DNA of 64,000 bases, taken from positions 124,001-188,000 of the forward strand of contig NZ_CP028324.1 of NCBI RefSeq assembly GCF_003028855.1, written 5' to 3'. The DNA is from Pseudoduganella armeniaca. GTDB lineage: Bacteria; Pseudomonadota; Gammaproteobacteria; Burkholderiales; Burkholderiaceae_D. Below the pieces are notes generated by a model. That model was not told the DNA's origin and did not search any database. It saw only the letters and a list, made by a program, of their open reading frames with translations. Position numbers and translations under genes: made by a program. Position 1 is the first letter of the stretch. Each line of letters begins with the position of its first letter. Of the stretch, positions 63,601 to 64,000 are shown piece after piece.

Positions 63601-63968
63601 TGACGGGCGAAACGGAAGACCGCCGCACGCCGGTCGACACGTTTCAGCGCGGCGACGTGCCGCTGTTCCTGATCAGCCTGAAAGCGGGCGGCGTGGGCCT
63701 GAACCTGACAGCGGCGGACGTCGTCATCCACTACGACCCGTGGTGGAACCCGGCAGCCGAAAACCAGGCCACCGACCGGGCCTGGCGCATCGGCCAGGAC
63801 AAGCCGGTGTTCGTCTACAAGCTGATCGCGCAGGGGACGCTGGAAGAAAAGATCCAGGATCTGCAGCGGCGCAAGGGCGACCTGGCCGATGCCGTCATGG
63901 GCGAAGGCGGCCAGCTGAACGCCGCGCTGACGCAGGAAGACCTGCAGGCCATCTTCGCGCCGCTGTAG
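60624..63968 (+). CDS. SNF2-family ATPase with N-terminal SWIM zinc finger
   Basis: This 1114-residue protein has a SWIM zinc finger (CTCPMAHNCKHVVAVL, Cys-x-Cys-xn-Cys-x-His) near residues 80-96, a bacterial SNF2-associated region, and a C-terminal SNF2 ATPase. Walker A is DDMGLGKTLQ near 672, motif II is LDESQYIKN near 771, III is LTGTPLQNHLGELWSQFHF, and VI is DRAWRIGQDKPV near 1050. SWIM fingers bind DNA or proteins, and bacterial members are linked to chromosome maintenance. The ATG at 60624 has GGAAG 8 nt upstream; ATG 60654 is the alternative. It is distinct from the larger SNF2 ATPase 5 kb to the left. It is divergent from the flavin reductase. Confidence 0.92.
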   Translation: MPVSGFHSAIMHVTSDTIRRAFDSATYHRGLGYARDGFVGDVRFRGDRLVGEVRGSGWNVYQQVIRLMPGRDGMHFHGSCTCPMAHNCKHVVAVLLTGVERHVLAPAQETGLSLPASLWLAQLAQLQASAPAKAPARVSSFRLAYVLCPDARTGEPDLLLCKAKTRSDGEIVSATVLANMSSLRYTLPDYIAPEDHTPIRLYDDMWGQSAFGVSKCPAGKAGGQLLSLLGREGRLHWAFQRDQIKTGQLTPVLRGDSRAATLGWHPTAEGADTVGLRWQFDDGMPIEYVFATEPVYYLHSGLLGELKLPPSLAAMPIGALVELLHESPILDANEREHMAQRMVDLGLHEVVPPPQVIAPTVRDDIVPVPTLVLDSMLVLDRHGRRHWYDYAVPGFDYDGLYTDALDRTPLPRQRVGNALEQIMRNAALEKAAAQRLAALGFRLPASDSPLGSQETALELATQAEWLQFAQFELDGLRAAGWQIVLNDDYRYNLAQVDDWYADVDEQDEGGNAWFALELGIIVDGRRQPLLPLLVQLIRQAPQGFTPAALAAHADTSPMLLQLPGGEHVALPWGRIKPILTILGELYFRGESEAAIHLPIIDAARLAELEQAAQLRWLGGERLRTLGRRLAQFGGVAEVHKPAGLHAELRTYQREGVAWMQFLREFGFAGILADDMGLGKTLQTLTHILIEKERGRLDAPALVVVPTSLIGNWCAEAARFAPGLRVLTLHGKDRQTLFDDIARADIVLTTYALLPRDEATLRAHTFHLLILDESQYIKNSRAKAAQTARLLTARHRLCLTGTPLQNHLGELWSQFHFLMPGLLGDEKTFNANFRKPIEVQHDSERNAFLTRRVKPFMLRRTKDKVASELPPKTEMVLPVELGSGQRDLYETVRVAMDKRVRDEIGRKGVARSQIVILDALLKMRQVCCDPRLVKGTGLKAAKSAAGSAKLDTLLELLETLLSEGRKVLVFSQFTSMLELIGNALRERALDYVSLTGETEDRRTPVDTFQRGDVPLFLISLKAGGVGLNLTAADVVIHYDPWWNPAAENQATDRAWRIGQDKPVFVYKLIAQGTLEEKIQDLQRRKGDLADAVMGEGGQLNAALTQEDLQAIFAPL

Positions 63969-64000
63969 GAGCGCACGATTGCCGCGCGGCCCTGGCGCGG

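Noticed and set aside
1..64000. Prophage, integrative element, secondary-metabolite cluster or multi-gene defence island
   Set aside because: I looked for integrases, structural phage genes, large synthases and nuclease-partner pairs; only the single Abi-like gene is suggestive.

Overview
The window looks like ordinary chromosome of a GC-rich betaproteobacterium, most likely of the Oxalobacteraceae (Massilia / Duganella / Pseudoduganella type). This is inference. It rests on the strong GC bias at third codon positions, two PEP-CTERM sorted proteins, a beta-type AhpC/AhpF pair, GTP-type PEP carboxykinase, RdgC, an ArgP-type LysR regulator, and many intergenic palindromes built on GTGACAGGCA or GGGGTCAGAC motifs. 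I see no prophage, integrase, transposase, CRISPR array, plasmid gene or rRNA. Nearly all of the 64 kb is coding on alternating strands, in short operons or single genes.

Layout. 1-5 kb: end of an unrecognised gene, a ZIP metal transporter, an ankyrin protein, a lipoprotein made of an orphan autotransporter-type beta-strand region, a glyoxalase-fold protein and pckG. 5-14 kb: a 2-hydroxyacid dehydrogenase, an unknown gene, a short asparaginase-domain protein, rdgC, dinB under an apparent LexA box, a porin, a chemotaxis receptor and an XRE/MmyB-type regulator. 14-16.5 kb: a tRNA-Val, tRNA-Asp, tRNA-Asp cluster with promoter and terminators, then a cyclic-nucleotide-binding protein coupled to an AI-2E-family permease. 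16.5-25 kb: ahpC-ahpF, then a substrate-binding/PAS/GGDEF/EAL sensor with a membrane protein, then a YgiQ-type radical SAM protein. 25-30 kb: small stress or hypothetical genes, a CCXG-type PEP-CTERM protein, a 46-codon gene, a MerR regulator divergent from a methyltransferase across a SoxR-like operator, and a Tat-exported PhoD-type phosphatase. 30-38 kb: two tandem exported M3 peptidases, a GMC oxidoreductase, an exported DJ-1/PfpI protein, a host-attachment-family protein and a second PEP-CTERM protein. 38-45 kb: rep-slyX, an AtaL-like protein, a degenerate HD-GYP protein, a dihydrolipoamide-dehydrogenase-like flavoprotein and argP. 45-49.5 kb: a solitary Abi/HEPN-like gene, priA, a 655-bp gene-free region rich in DnaA-box-like sequences, and hemE. 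49.5-64 kb: an S9 peptidase abutting a 1389-residue SNF2-family ATPase, two small genes, a DUF885 peptidase, a CsgG/HfaB-like lipoprotein, a flavin reductase, and a second SNF2 ATPase with a SWIM zinc finger.

How the genes work together. Most are independent housekeeping functions: gluconeogenesis, peroxide defence, DNA repair and replication restart, haem synthesis, peptide turnover, chemotaxis and c-di-GMP signalling. The genome-maintenance theme is strong: rdgC, dinB, rep, priA, two SNF2 ATPases and a DnaA-box cluster. The points most worth a second look are the DnaA-box cluster between hemE and priA, an apparent one-base frameshift at the 5' end of priA, a LexA box overlapping the -10 and start codon of dinB (predicted leaderless mRNA), the HEPN motif in the lone Abi-like gene, the loss of the HD doublet in the HD-GYP protein, an autotransporter region without an enzyme, and the family of intergenic palindromes that mostly sit between convergent genes.
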